Part shown: one piece after another, positions 1-10,779 of the stretch
Layout: the number at the start of each line of letters is the position of its first letter
Numbering within the stretch: the stretch's first letter is position 1
Assembly: GCF_000686705.1 (NCBI RefSeq)
Contig: NZ_KK366006.1
Coordinates: 32,035-96,034 of the forward strand
Reading direction: 5' to 3'
Origin: Clostridium hydrogeniformans DSM 21757
Lineage (GTDB): Bacteria; Bacillota; Clostridia; Clostridiales; Clostridiaceae
DNA: 64,000 bases
Translations under genes and position numbers: made by a program
Notes under the pieces: model-generated
What the model was told of the DNA's origin: nothing
Databases searched by the model: none
Seen by the model: the letters and a program-made list of their open reading frames with translations, nothing else

Positions 1-209
1 CATTCTCCCATGAAGTTTTGTTGTAATCCTTCTATTATTCTTGGATCTACATCCTTTGCAACTCCTATTCTGTGCTCATCTGCCCAAGACATTTCCTCAT
101 CTGACTTCTCTACGAACTTAGAAGCTGGCGCCTTACATTGTGGACACTTTTCTGGTGCCGCTTCCCCTTCATGAACATATCCACATATTGTACATATAAA
201 CTTTTTCAT
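1..209 (-). CDS. reverse rubrerythrin, N-terminal part (truncated by window edge)
   Basis: The 69 visible codons begin with a rubredoxin-type iron site: CTICGYVH is followed by CPQC about 12 residues later. The run continues toward the diiron domain, which lies beyond base 1. Having the rubredoxin domain first, rather than last as in classical rubrerythrin, is the mark of clostridial reverse rubrerythrins, which reduce hydrogen peroxide and oxygen with electrons from NADH or rubredoxin. The ATG follows a good ribosome site (aggaggtt). Iron ligands are seen directly; the enzyme class is inferred from domain order. A stand-alone rubredoxin is less likely because the frame continues past the usual ~53 residues. 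Confidence 0.85.
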   Translation of the reverse strand, partial: MKKFICTICGYVHEGEAAPEKCPQCKAPASKFVEKSDEEMSWADEHRIGVAKDVDPRIIEGLQQNFMGE

Positions 210-360
210 AATATATAACCTCCTAGTATTTTAAAATATCAAACTTTCTCTCTTTAATATTCGGATAATTTATATCCATTAATAACTATTATATCATATT
301 TTTGTAATATAATCAATGATTTTATATAAATTGTATAAAATCATATTGTTTATAAAATTT

Positions 361-391
361 AAAAGAGGCTATCATAAGATAACCTCTTTTA
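361..391 (-). terminator. terminator of groES-groEL
   Basis: Inverted repeat AAAGAGG..TATC / GATA..CCTCTTT directly after the groEL stop, followed on the minus strand by a T-rich run. Confidence 0.75.
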
Positions 392-394
392 TTT

Positions 395-2023
<1,629 letters not shown>

Positions 2024-2059
2024 TTAAAATTCCCTCCTAACAAATAAATAAATTTATAA

Positions 2060-2341
<282 letters not shown>

Positions 2342-2384
2342 TTAAATATATATGATAATATTAATATACTTTTCTAAACATCTG

Positions 2385-2411
2385 TTAGCACTCTATACTA
2401 TCGAGTGCTAA
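2385..2411. promoter_or_regulatory. CIRCE operator (HrcA binding site)
   Basis: Perfect TTAGCACTC - 9 bases - GAGTGCTAA. This is the operator of the heat-shock repressor HrcA. It lies about 10 bases after the -10 box, so bound HrcA would cover the transcription start. HrcA itself is not in the window. Confidence 0.98.
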
Positions 2412-2421
2412 TTCACCTATA

Positions 2422-2450
2422 ATGATAAAGTATTCTTAAGGTTACTTCAA
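2422..2450 (-). promoter_or_regulatory. sigma-A promoter of groES-groEL
   Basis: On the minus strand: -35 TTGAAG (2450-2445), 17-base spacer, -10 TATCAT (2427-2422). Transcription would start just before or within the CIRCE repeat. From 2451 to 2670 I see only AT-rich sequence with no supported feature. Confidence 0.75.
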
Positions 2451-2683
2451 ATTTAACAAATTATCTTAAAATTTGATTATAGGCTCTATACTTCGTTTTT
2501 TTGCCATTATTAGCTTAAAGCTCATTTTTTCATTATTTTATTAAAAAAATCTTATGTTTTTATTTTTATGTTTTCCTTTTCTTAATTTTCTCATATTATT
2601 ATCTCCAAAACTCTATTTAATATATATAATTTTTTATATAATAACTCTATAAGAAAATATAACTTAATTTAAGAGGAGTTTTA

Positions 2684-2695
2684 ATGATTAAATGA
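2684..2695 (+). other. 3-codon upstream reading frame overlapping the lit start
   Basis: ATG ATT AAA TGA. Its ATG is 5 bases after the ribosome site gaggag (2673-2678), whereas the downstream gene's ATG (2692) is 13 bases away. The stop TGA overlaps that ATG (ATGA). The next gene has an in-frame TAA right before its ATG, so it cannot start earlier. This suggests translation enters through the mini-frame and restarts. Confidence 0.5.
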
Positions 2696-3336
2696 AAAAA
2701 TTATTATTTTTATCTGGTGTACTATGTATTTATCTTGCTATTATATCTTCTAGCATAACCATGTCTATAAGGTTTAAGCCTCTATTTTTATATGATGTGA
2801 AAAAATTTGATATCCCAAACACTATTGGTGTTAGCTATGATAAAATAGTTAAAAATTATGATGAACTTATGAATTATTTAAATAATAGAAAGGTTCCTAC
2901 CCTATCTATGTCTGATTTTAAAAGTTCTGAGGAAGGATTAATTCATTTTAAAGAGGTTAAAAAACTATTTTCTCTAAACTACACTATTAATGTTATTTCT
3001 CTTTTAGGATCTTCTATATTTTTAATATATTTATTTATAAATGGCATAGTAAAAAAATTAAAGAGACCCCTTATAATACTTTTTCTATGCCCAATTATAC
3101 TTACATCCATCTTTCTTTTAAATTTTGACAGGGCCTTTACTATGTTCCATAAAATCTTTTTCAGGAATGACTACTGGCTTTTTGATCCTGATCTTGACCC
3201 TATTATAAATATTCTTCCTCAAGAATTTTTTATGCATAGCTTTATATTTATAATAATATTAATAGAGCTATTTGTATTAATTCTTTTAGTAATAAGTAAA
3301 AAAATTAATGCAAAACCCTTAAATAAGTATAAGTAA
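2692..3336 (+). CDS. lit: Lit-family (TIGR01906/DUF1461) membrane protein, probable lipoprotein intramolecular transacylase
   Basis: 214 aa with four hydrophobic segments (about 4-22, 100-120, 126-143, 180-202). Between the first two is a soluble stretch containing HFKEVK (His85). After the third comes the family signature MFHKIFFRNDYW..DPDLDPI..LP (His153). These are features of the TIGR01906/DUF1461 family. Members in Enterococcus and Bacillus cereus (Lit) move an acyl chain from the glycerol of a lipoprotein's lipidated cysteine to its amino group, using two conserved histidines. The family match is from sequence; activity here is inferred. Monocistronic, with a hairpin terminator about 140 bases later. 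Confidence 0.75.
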   Translation: MKKLLFLSGVLCIYLAIISSSITMSIRFKPLFLYDVKKFDIPNTIGVSYDKIVKNYDELMNYLNNRKVPTLSMSDFKSSEEGLIHFKEVKKLFSLNYTINVISLLGSSIFLIYLFINGIVKKLKRPLIILFLCPIILTSIFLLNFDRAFTMFHKIFFRNDYWLFDPDLDPIINILPQEFFMHSFIFIIILIELFVLILLVISKKINAKPLNKYK

Positions 3337-3472
3337 ACTAACTTTTAATTAACCTAGGCTTTTATTTTTACCTATACTTACATAAGCCTATTTTAAAACT
3401 TTACAATATCCATCCCATAACCTTACCTATGAATATTATAAAGTTTAAAGATGAATAATTTCCTTCATCATT

Positions 3473-3516
3473 AAATACCTCTAAATAAAATCCCTTATCT
3501 ATTTAGAGGTATTTTA
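3473..3516 (+). terminator. terminator downstream of lit
   Basis: 15-base arms AAATACCTCTAAATA / TATTTAGAGGTATTT with a 11-base loop, followed by TTAATATTT. Confidence 0.7.
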
Positions 3517-3570
3517 ATATTTCCTTTATAAAAAAGCTCACTTACCTTTTTCTTATATTTAACTATAGAT

Positions 3571-3627
3571 AAAAAAATTAAGGCTTCATTACTAAGAAAT
3601 ATATTTATTTCCTATAAAAGCCTTAAC
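3571..3627 (-). terminator. terminator of the hydrogenase gene
   Basis: On the minus strand TTAAGGCTT ... AAGCCTTAA with an inner GAAATA/TATTTC stem, then seven Ts. Confidence 0.75.
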
Positions 3628-3670
3628 TATTAATATGTTTTATTATTACTATATATATTTCTTAACTTTT

Positions 3671-5170
3671 CTATTCACAATGCCTTTCTAAGTTAAGCTT
3701 AAGGTACTCTTCTAGTGTATCATTTGATAACACAGACCTTTTAGTGGATTCATTATTAAATTTATTCATCACAGGCTTTCCTTTTAACTGAGAAACTAAA
3801 TTTCCTGGTCCTCCTATACAGCCGCCCATACAAGCCATTCCTTCAATAAAGTTCCCATCAATCTTAAGAACCTTTGCCATTGTCATGGCCTTTTTAACCT
3901 CTGCTCCTCCACTAACCTTAACTGGCTTAAAATCAACATCTATATTTTTATCCTTTATATAATTCTCTATGGCAGCAGTAAGTCCTCCCCCTGCAGCAAA
4001 GCCTCTTCCATAAATAGATCCTTCATCTAATACATCCTTTTCACATTTTTCTATATCCACATTAAAAGCATCTAATAGGGCATAAAGCTCTTCAAATGTT
4101 AGAACATAGTCAACATCTCCCTTAAGTTCCCCTCTCAATGCTTCCATCTTCTTAGCTGTACAAGGTCCAATAAACACTACCTTTGCATCCTTATCCTTAG
4201 ATTTTATATACCTAGCTGTTGCTATCATAGGTGATACAGTGGAAGATATATTTTTCACTTCTGATCCAAACATAATTTCTATATATTTCATAAAACCTGG
4301 ACAGCAAGAACTAGTCATATATTTATTTCCCTCTTTTATCCTATGAACAAATTCATTGCTTTCAAAAGCTGTAACTGCATCTGCCCCTTCTGCCACTTCC
4401 TTCATTGTAACAAACCCTATTTTTTTCACTGCAGTTTTTACTTGATCCATAGATATCTTAAATCCAAATTGTCCTCCTATGGCTGGTGCAACTATAGCAT
4501 ATAATTTCTCTCCTTTAGAAAGTTCCCTAGCTACTTGTCCAATAGAACTTTTATCCATTATAGCTCCAAAAGGACATACTGCCATACAATTCCCACAATT
4601 TATACAAAGACTCTCATCAATTATAGCCTTCTTGTCTTCTGAATCCTTGCTAAAGCTTATTGAACCTGTTGGGCATACTGCCCTACATGGCCTCCCTACC
4701 ACAGATATAGCATCATAAGGACAAGCCTTTTTACACATTCCACACTCTTTGCATTTGCTATCATCTATGTAGGCACTTCCATCTACCCTTGATATGCACT
4801 TAGCTGGACATACCTCCATACACTTATGTGATATACATCCACGACAAGCATTAGTAACCCAATACTTCTTTGTAGGACATCTATCACAAGCTTCATCTAT
4901 AACATAAATTATCTGATCACTGTCAGATATATCTTGAAACTCATCACTATTATTCCTGGTTATATTGGAACTTAAAATTTTAACCGTATCTAATATAACC
5001 TTTTTTTCCTTGTTAACTGTGTCTCTATAATTAGGTTTATCATCTTGAAATATTATCCCTGGTATTTTTATAAGCTCTTCCTTTATAAGCCTATCTTTTA
5101 TCCCCAGACAAGCTATATTCTTTAAAATCTCATGTTTGAATTTTTTTAATTCAGTTTCAAATGTAAGCAT
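3671..5170 (-). CDS. [FeFe]-hydrogenase, group B (monomeric, ferredoxin-type)
   Basis: 499 aa from the preferred start. Order: a leader of about 90 residues, a Cys-rich region with several 4Fe-4S motifs (about 95-205, e.g. CKECGMCKKACP and CINCGNCMAVCP), then the H-cluster domain. Its three signatures read TSSCCPGF (about 286-293), IGPCTAKK (335-342) and EGMACMGGCIGG. Group A enzymes have TSCCPGW and MPC instead, so this belongs to group B, like hydrogenase III of C. pasteurianum. It probably couples ferredoxin oxidation or reduction to H2. The ATG at 5170 follows aggagaggg; the frame runs 19 codons further to a TTG at 5227 that has no ribosome site. Monocistronic. Confidence 0.88.
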   Translation of the reverse strand: MLTFETELKKFKHEILKNIACLGIKDRLIKEELIKIPGIIFQDDKPNYRDTVNKEKKVILDTVKILSSNITRNNSDEFQDISDSDQIIYVIDEACDRCPTKKYWVTNACRGCISHKCMEVCPAKCISRVDGSAYIDDSKCKECGMCKKACPYDAISVVGRPCRAVCPTGSISFSKDSEDKKAIIDESLCINCGNCMAVCPFGAIMDKSSIGQVARELSKGEKLYAIVAPAIGGQFGFKISMDQVKTAVKKIGFVTMKEVAEGADAVTAFESNEFVHRIKEGNKYMTSSCCPGFMKYIEIMFGSEVKNISSTVSPMIATARYIKSKDKDAKVVFIGPCTAKKMEALRGELKGDVDYVLTFEELYALLDAFNVDIEKCEKDVLDEGSIYGRGFAAGGGLTAAIENYIKDKNIDVDFKPVKVSGGAEVKKAMTMAKVLKIDGNFIEGMACMGGCIGGPGNLVSQLKGKPVMNKFNNESTKRSVLSNDTLEEYLKLNLERHCE

Positions 5171-5392
5171 ATTTATCCCTCTCCTAAAATCTTTCAAAAC
5201 TTTTTTAACCCCTGTTTTAAAGTACAATGTTACAGTTTAACCTAGAAAAATCAAAACACTTATGCTTACATTATAACAGAAAATACTTATAATGTAATAA
5301 GCCCTATTTTATTACTTTTCATTAAATTCATAGTAATATTATATGAAAATAATAACTTTTTAAAATTATTAATATTAATAGAGCAAAATATA

Positions 5393-5426
5393 ATGACTCC
5401 TTCTATAAATTCCTAGAAGGAGTCAT
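5393..5426 (-). terminator. terminator of the ogg gene
   Basis: Perfect 13-base arms ATGACTCCTTCTA / TAGAAGGAGTCAT, 8-base loop, about 60 bases after the glycosylase stop. T-rich on both sides, so it could also act on plus-strand transcripts. Confidence 0.7.
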
Positions 5427-5484
5427 ATTTTTGTAATTTTACCTTTATTCTATTTAAATCTATATTAGAAAGTCTAATAATAAA

Positions 5485-6408
5485 TTATATCTTAATATTA
5501 TTTTCCCTAGCGTAGTAGAAAAGATATTGCTGTGCGAATCCTGATAAGTCGCCAAACTTATCCCTTGCAAAATCTCTCATCTTTTTTAATGATACATCAG
5601 GAGCTAAATAGAAATGCTGCATAGCTCTTTTAACCCATACATCCACTGGGAATGCAGAATACTTCTCCATGGAGAAAAGCATAATACAGTCTGCAACTTT
5701 TGGACCAATTCCTGAAAAGTTTTGAAGTGCTTTATGGCATTCATCATCACTTAAGGATTTTATATAACTTAAATCCCAATTAATCTCCCCTTCTGAAAGC
5801 ATCTTACAAACCTTTGCTTCTTCCTGAAATTTATATATCTTACTTATAGTATCATGTATGTATTTTGCTCTAAATCCAACCCCACAAGCTTCAATCTCCT
5901 CTAAAGATAATTTACTAAGGTCTTCTAATGTTGGAAATGCATAATATGTTTTCCCGTTGTAAGAAAGAGTTTTTCCCCATTTGCTACTTATGGTATTAAT
6001 AGCCCTTCTTATCATAGGTATCCTATTATTAGCTGATATAATAAAACTAATAACAATTTCAAAAGGATCCTGTTTTAATAGTCTTATACCATGACCAAAC
6101 TCAACAGATTTCTTTAAAATTTCATCATTAGATAATTCATTTTTTATATCACTATAATCCCTATTTAAATCAAAGAATTCAAGCCATATATTATTAAAAT
6201 CGTCCTTAGTTGCATTATAAATATAAACATCATTGCCTCTCTTTTCTACCTCTATAACACGTTGAAATGCCACCCCTATGTAATTGTCATTTTCTTGTCT
6301 TTCCCACCTAAAACATTGTCCACAATCAAAAATATGAGGAAGCTCAAAGTTCTTTACTTCCTTTATTATAACTCCATCCTTAAATTCTTCTATATATTTA
6401 AAATCCAT
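5485..6408 (-). CDS. ogg: 8-oxoguanine DNA glycosylase/AP lyase (OGG1 type)
   Basis: 307 aa. The N-terminal domain (FDCGQCFRWER, about 27-37) matches the OGG_N fold. The helix-hairpin-helix region LQNFSGIGPKVADCIML contains the expected Schiff-base lysine (Lys237), and FPVDVWVKR the catalytic aspartate (Asp256), both spaced as in eukaryotic OGG1. It removes oxidised guanine and nicks the abasic site. Normal length, single gene between two terminators. Confidence 0.93.
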   Translation of the reverse strand: MDFKYIEEFKDGVIIKEVKNFELPHIFDCGQCFRWERQENDNYIGVAFQRVIEVEKRGNDVYIYNATKDDFNNIWLEFFDLNRDYSDIKNELSNDEILKKSVEFGHGIRLLKQDPFEIVISFIISANNRIPMIRRAINTISSKWGKTLSYNGKTYYAFPTLEDLSKLSLEEIEACGVGFRAKYIHDTISKIYKFQEEAKVCKMLSEGEINWDLSYIKSLSDDECHKALQNFSGIGPKVADCIMLFSMEKYSAFPVDVWVKRAMQHFYLAPDVSLKKMRDFARDKFGDLSGFAQQYLFYYARENNIKI

Positions 6409-6811
6409 AATTTCACCTTCTTAACAATAATTTATTTTAATTAATATTATATAATATTAATTATCTAAAGTTAATGCTTTTTTCTATTAATAATTATCTA
6501 TTAATAATTTATTAAATATAACTCCTATAATATTTACTTAATAACTTATTAAACTACTTTAGTTTATGTTTAGTTTTTTATTTTATACTTTTCTATATTA
6601 TTTTATTGTATTACTTAAATCTTAAATGAATTTTAGCTGTTAGATAAACTTATACAAAAATAAAAAACCATGGATAACTATGAAAACACTCTTAGCTTAC
6701 CTCCATGGCTTTTTATTACAATTTATAAATATAGATCTAATAAATTTAACCTAAGTCTATTTTAGTTTTCACTATATTTCTATAACATAATCTTATTCTA
6801 TAACATAATAC
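6409..6811. other. intergenic region upstream of ogg
   Basis: AT-rich; contains the nfn terminator (listed) and presumably the ogg promoter, which I could not place with confidence. Confidence 0.5.
6661..6716 (-). terminator. terminator of nfnAB
   Basis: Stem AAAGCCATGGA / TCCATGGTTTTTT with a long loop on the minus strand, ending in a T run. Confidence 0.7.
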
Positions 6812-8194
6812 CTATTTACTTAAAAACTCATCTATTGCAGCTGCTGCTTTCTTCCCTGCTCCCATAGCAAGAATAACTGTAGCAGCGCCAGTTACTGCAT
6901 CTCCTCCTGCATAAACTTTCTCTTTAGTAGTAAGTCCTGTCTCTTCTTCTGCTATTATACATTTTCTATTATTAATATCTAATCCTTTTGTAGTACTAGA
7001 TATCAATGGATTTGGAGATGTTCCAAGGGACATGATTACTGTATCCACATCTATTATAAATTCTGATTCCTTAACTTCTACTGGTCTTCTTCTACCTGAT
7101 GCATCTGGTTCCCCAAGCTCCATTTTTATACACTTAATACCTTTAACCCATCCTTTTTCATCAGATAAAATTTCTACTGGATTGGTTAAAAGATCAAAAA
7201 TTATTCCCTCTTCCTTAGCATGATGAACCTCCTCAACTCTTGCTGGAAGTTCCTCCTCACTTCTTCTATAGATTACATGAACCTCTGCTCCAAGTCTTAA
7301 TGCAGTTCTAGCAGCATCCATAGCAACATTACCGCCACCAACTACAGCCACCTTATTACCAACTCTTATTGGAGTTGAATACTCTTCCTTAAAAGCTTTC
7401 ATAAGATTACTTCTAGTTAAAAACTCATTAGCTGAACATACCCCATTAGAGTTTTCTCCTGGTATCCCCATAAACTTTGGAAGTCCAGCTCCAGAACCTA
7501 TAAATACTGCATCAAAACCCTCTTCATTTAAAAGAGCATCTACTGTTACTGTTCTTCCAACAATAACATTAGTTTCTATTTTAACTCCTAACTTCTTTAT
7601 ATTTTCAATTTCATGCTTAACTACTGTATCCTTAGGAAGTCTAAACTCTGGTATTCCATAAACTAAAACTCCACCAGGCTCATGTAGTGCTTCAAATATT
7701 GTTACATCATAACCTTTTCTAGCTAGGTCTCCAGCACAAGTAAGTCCAGCTGGTCCACTTCCTATAACTGCAACCTTCTTTCCCTTACTTTCTTCTTTTT
7801 CACAAAGGGATATGTTATTTTCCCTAGACCAATCTGCAACAAATCTTTCAAGCTTCCCTATAGAAACTGACTCTCCCTTTATACCTAAAACACACTTTCC
7901 TTCACATTGACTTTCTTGAGGACATACTCTTCCACAAACTGCAGGTAATGCTGAATATTTAGCTATGGTTTTAGCAGCCTCTTCAAAATTTTCCTCTTTA
8001 ACATGGCCTATGAATTCTGGAATATTAATATTTACTGGACACTTAGTAACACAGTGAGGATTTTTACAATTTAAACATCTTGAAGCCTCTTTAACAGCCT
8101 CTTCTTCATTATACCCATAGCAAACTTCCTCAAAGTTTTTTGCCCTAACCTTTGGATCTTGTTCCCTTACTGGTACTCTCTTAAATCTATCCAT
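6812..8194 (-). CDS. nfnB: NADH-dependent reduced ferredoxin:NADP+ oxidoreductase, large subunit NfnB (SudA/GltD-like)
   Basis: 460 aa. N-terminal iron-sulfur region with CLNCKNPHCVTKCPVNI (about 41-57) and CGRVCPQESQCEGKC, as in the small subunit of glutamate synthase. Then an FAD-binding GSGPAGLTCAGDLA and a second Rossmann motif GGGNVAMDAAR for NADP(H). The gene starts on the last base of nfnA's stop (TAATG), so the two are translated together. NfnAB joins NADPH oxidation or formation with NADH and ferredoxin by electron bifurcation. A GltA-type glutamate synthase subunit is less likely because the partner is NfnA and no large glutamate synthase gene is near. Confidence 0.88.
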   Translation of the reverse strand: MDRFKRVPVREQDPKVRAKNFEEVCYGYNEEEAVKEASRCLNCKNPHCVTKCPVNINIPEFIGHVKEENFEEAAKTIAKYSALPAVCGRVCPQESQCEGKCVLGIKGESVSIGKLERFVADWSRENNISLCEKEESKGKKVAVIGSGPAGLTCAGDLARKGYDVTIFEALHEPGGVLVYGIPEFRLPKDTVVKHEIENIKKLGVKIETNVIVGRTVTVDALLNEEGFDAVFIGSGAGLPKFMGIPGENSNGVCSANEFLTRSNLMKAFKEEYSTPIRVGNKVAVVGGGNVAMDAARTALRLGAEVHVIYRRSEEELPARVEEVHHAKEEGIIFDLLTNPVEILSDEKGWVKGIKCIKMELGEPDASGRRRPVEVKESEFIIDVDTVIMSLGTSPNPLISSTTKGLDINNRKCIIAEEETGLTTKEKVYAGGDAVTGAATVILAMGAGKKAAAAIDEFLSK

Positions 8195-9084
8195 TACTTG
8201 TCACCTCCGCAACCACAGCCTTTTCTATGATGAGTATCTCCCTCTTCTTTCTTAAGAACTTCTCTTCCTTCTTCAGTTTTATACATAGCTTGTCTTCTCA
8301 TAGCCTCATCAAAATTAACAAGATGACCATCAAACTCTGGTCCATCTACACAGGCAAATTTAACCTCATTTCCAACAGTAACTCTACAAGCACCACACAT
8401 ACCTGTTCCATCTACCATAATCGGATTTAAACTAACAACTGTCTTTATATTTAGTTCCTTAGTAAGTAATGTAACAAATTTCATCATTATCATAGGACCT
8501 ACAGCAATACATAGGTCATATTTTTTGCCCTTATTAACAACTAAATCTTTTATTACATCTGTAACTAAACCATGAGTTCCATAACTTCCATCATCAGTAG
8601 CTACATAAAGATTTCCTGAAACCGACTTCATTTCATCTTCTAGTATGAGGGTTTCTTTTGATCTGGTACCAACTATAACATCTGCCCTAACTCCATTTTC
8701 ATGAAGCCACTTTACTTGAGGATAAACAGGTGCTGTTCCAACCCCTCCTGCAACAAACAATATGTTCTTTTCTTTAAGACTATTTAAATCCTCATGAACC
8801 ATCTCTGATGGCATACCAAGAGGTCCTACAAAATCTGAAAATACATCTCCTTCTTCATAGAGTGCCATTTTCTTAGTTGAACTCCCAAGAGTTTGAAATA
8901 CTATGGTAACGCTACCTTCTTCCCTGTTGTAATCACAAATGGTTAAGGGTATTCTTTCCCCTTTTTCATCCATCTTTATTATTACAAATTGTCCTGGATA
9001 ACATGACTTTGCTACTCTTTTAGCTTCTACATCCATAAGGTATATATTCTGAGCTAAAAGTCTTTTTCTTAAAATCTTATACAT
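8194..9084 (-). CDS. nfnA: NADH-dependent reduced ferredoxin:NADP+ oxidoreductase, small subunit NfnA (SudB-like)
   Basis: 296 aa flavoprotein of the ferredoxin-NADP reductase family: FAD-binding barrel with IPLTICDYN (about 45-53), nucleotide domain with VAGGVGTAPVYPQ, and a C-terminal 2Fe-2S cluster site GMCGACRVTVG...FACVDGPEF. It ends in an extra His/Cys-rich tail HHRKGCGCGGDK. It accepts electrons from NADH and pairs with NfnB. First gene of a two-gene operon. No Rex-type operator is visible in the 210 bases upstream. Confidence 0.88.
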   Translation of the reverse strand: MYKILRKRLLAQNIYLMDVEAKRVAKSCYPGQFVIIKMDEKGERIPLTICDYNREEGSVTIVFQTLGSSTKKMALYEEGDVFSDFVGPLGMPSEMVHEDLNSLKEKNILFVAGGVGTAPVYPQVKWLHENGVRADVIVGTRSKETLILEDEMKSVSGNLYVATDDGSYGTHGLVTDVIKDLVVNKGKKYDLCIAVGPMIMMKFVTLLTKELNIKTVVSLNPIMVDGTGMCGACRVTVGNEVKFACVDGPEFDGHLVNFDEAMRRQAMYKTEEGREVLKKEEGDTHHRKGCGCGGDK

Positions 9085-9294
9085 ATTAATCCCCCCACTA
9101 AAATTTAAGCATTGAAAAAATAATTAGATAAAATATCCTGCACATTTCTATTACAATATAATAGGCTATACTGTTCTATATCCTATTACTTTCTGTAATA
9201 AAAGTTAGGCTAATTCCTAATTACTTTTTAATATATATAATTATTGATTATATATATCCCCTAGAATATATAATCAATATATTATTTATCGTCT

Positions 9295-9756
9295 TTAAAA
9301 TAAAAATAGAATAAGAAAAACAATTATCATACCTATTAATAAGCTTTTTTTTCTATACCCTAACCAATCATCACTTGTAGTCATTGCATATACCTCAACT
9401 AAATAGTTAGCTATAATAAAAATTATAAAGATAAGAGAATATTTTACTGAATATCCCACTTCCATAAACTTATAGGCTAGATAAAGCACTAAACCCCCTA
9501 TCAAGAAATAAGAGTATGGATTCTCCTTTACATATTCCTTAAAATCCTTGTCCTTTTTTTCATAGGCTATGTATCTATCTATATTTTTAAACCTACTTAT
9601 AGCATGAAACATTTCCTTATCTTTAATATATATTATTCCAAGAAATATATATGATAAAGATATAATAATAAGGGTTCCAGATATTCCTATAAAATAAGGT
9701 AATGCTCCAATATTAATAGCTAATAAAAGTGAACTCCCAATTCCCCTTAAAGACAT
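9295..9756 (-). CDS. membrane protein of unknown function
   Basis: 153 aa with about four hydrophobic segments (roughly 5-22, 25-43, 82-118, 135-153) and a charged loop at 44-80 (KDKEMFHAISRFKNIDRYI). I do not recognise the family. Good ribosome site (aaggaggat) before ATG. Alone between nfnA and a divergent gene. Confidence 0.75.
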   Translation of the reverse strand: MSLRGIGSSLLLAINIGALPYFIGISGTLIIISLSYIFLGIIYIKDKEMFHAISRFKNIDRYIAYEKKDKDFKEYVKENPYSYFLIGGLVLYLAYKFMEVGYSVKYSLIFIIFIIANYLVEVYAMTTSDDWLGYRKKSLLIGMIIVFLILFLF

Positions 9757-10036
9757 ATTATCCTCCTTATTAGTTCGACTTTATTTTCTCTATATAATTT
9801 TATCACATCCTATACTATTTGTGTCATATATTATTCTAATAATTCTTAATAATTAAAATCTTTAGTCATATATCCAAACTTATAATTATTTTTTTCTCCT
9901 TAAAATGCTTTGTTAAAATACATTTATAATATAATTTCATACCTTTCTATCCCCTAAAACTCAAAGAAACTTTTAACATATTTTCAAGTTTTGCATATTG
10001 TAATATTATAGCAATTATTATCTCGGAGGAGGTATA

Positions 10037-10720
10037 GTGTTTAATACTATCTTAAAACCCTTTAATGCAGAGATTAAAAATCTACTAAACACCCACATAA
10101 TAGGTGTAGATATATTAATCGATAATTCTTCTCTTAATCTAGAAAACTTTAATTTAAAAGAACTTGAGCACTACATTAATTCCAAAAAAGGTATATTTAA
10201 TGCCTCTTGTTTATGCACAAATGAAGAACTTACTTTTAGACTCTATTTAAAAACTTTATTTAATTTAAAAAATAAAGATACATTTTCCATTAACTTAACT
10301 ATAATTCCTTGTGGAAATTATAGCGGTACTATCCATTTCATACCATACTTAACAAAAGATATAGTAAAGGAAACATCACCAGGGCTTAACACCCCTTCAA
10401 TAGTATCAAAAGATATATCTAGTAAAGGTGCATACATGTGTTTTATAGATAATGAATCTGTTCTTACTTATGCTATGAAATGTGAAGTTTATGAAGGAGA
10501 TTTTAAAAAAACCTCCTTTAATACTGAAAAATCTGACCCTAACAAATTATCCTACTCCTTAAAAGCTAAGAGCTTAGCTGGAACCCCAGTTATGCTAAAT
10601 AAATACTGTTCTCTTATAAAAGGTTCTATTGGATGTGAAGATGATTTAAATAAAAGAGCTTTAGATCTTGTTAAAAAATCTTGTATAAAAGGCTTCGATA
10701 ATATAAAAAGAGGTTGGTAA
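10037..10720 (+). CDS. protein of unknown function
   Basis: 227 aa, no signal peptide or membrane segment seen, so probably cytoplasmic. It begins with GTG after a very strong ribosome site (ggaggagg, 4 bases away). Mixed alpha/beta composition with five cysteines, no motif I know. It converges on hbd, sharing a terminator with it. I assign no function. Confidence 0.75.
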   Translation: MFNTILKPFNAEIKNLLNTHIIGVDILIDNSSLNLENFNLKELEHYINSKKGIFNASCLCTNEELTFRLYLKTLFNLKNKDTFSINLTIIPCGNYSGTIHFIPYLTKDIVKETSPGLNTPSIVSKDISSKGAYMCFIDNESVLTYAMKCEVYEGDFKKTSFNTEKSDPNKLSYSLKAKSLAGTPVMLNKYCSLIKGSIGCEDDLNKRALDLVKKSCIKGFDNIKRGW

Positions 10721-10724
10721 AATA

Positions 10725-10770
10725 GGATGGTGCTGAAAAACCATAGGTTTTTCAGTGCCATCCTATTCTA
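10725..10770. terminator. shared terminator of 10037-10720 and the crt-hbd operon
   Basis: Long imperfect palindrome: AATAGGATGG..GCTGAAAAACC and its complement around ATA, one 2-base mismatch. It sits between convergent genes and can fold on either strand. Confidence 0.75.
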
Positions 10771-10779
10771 CTAACCTTT

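Larger units (their letters stand above)
3337..3670. other. intergenic region between convergent genes
   Basis: No open frame of note. Holds a weak hairpin (TAGGCTT/AAGCCTA, about 3355-3393) and the two terminators listed separately. Confidence 0.6.

Noticed and set aside
2451-2475. Rex-like TTTAACAAATTATCTTAA upstream of groES
   Set aside because: Arms do not match TTGTTAA..TTAACAA; only one half resembles it.
5171-5227. Extension of the hydrogenase to a TTG start at 5227
   Set aside because: No ribosome site at 5227, while the ATG at 5170 has one; the 19 extra residues match no family feature.
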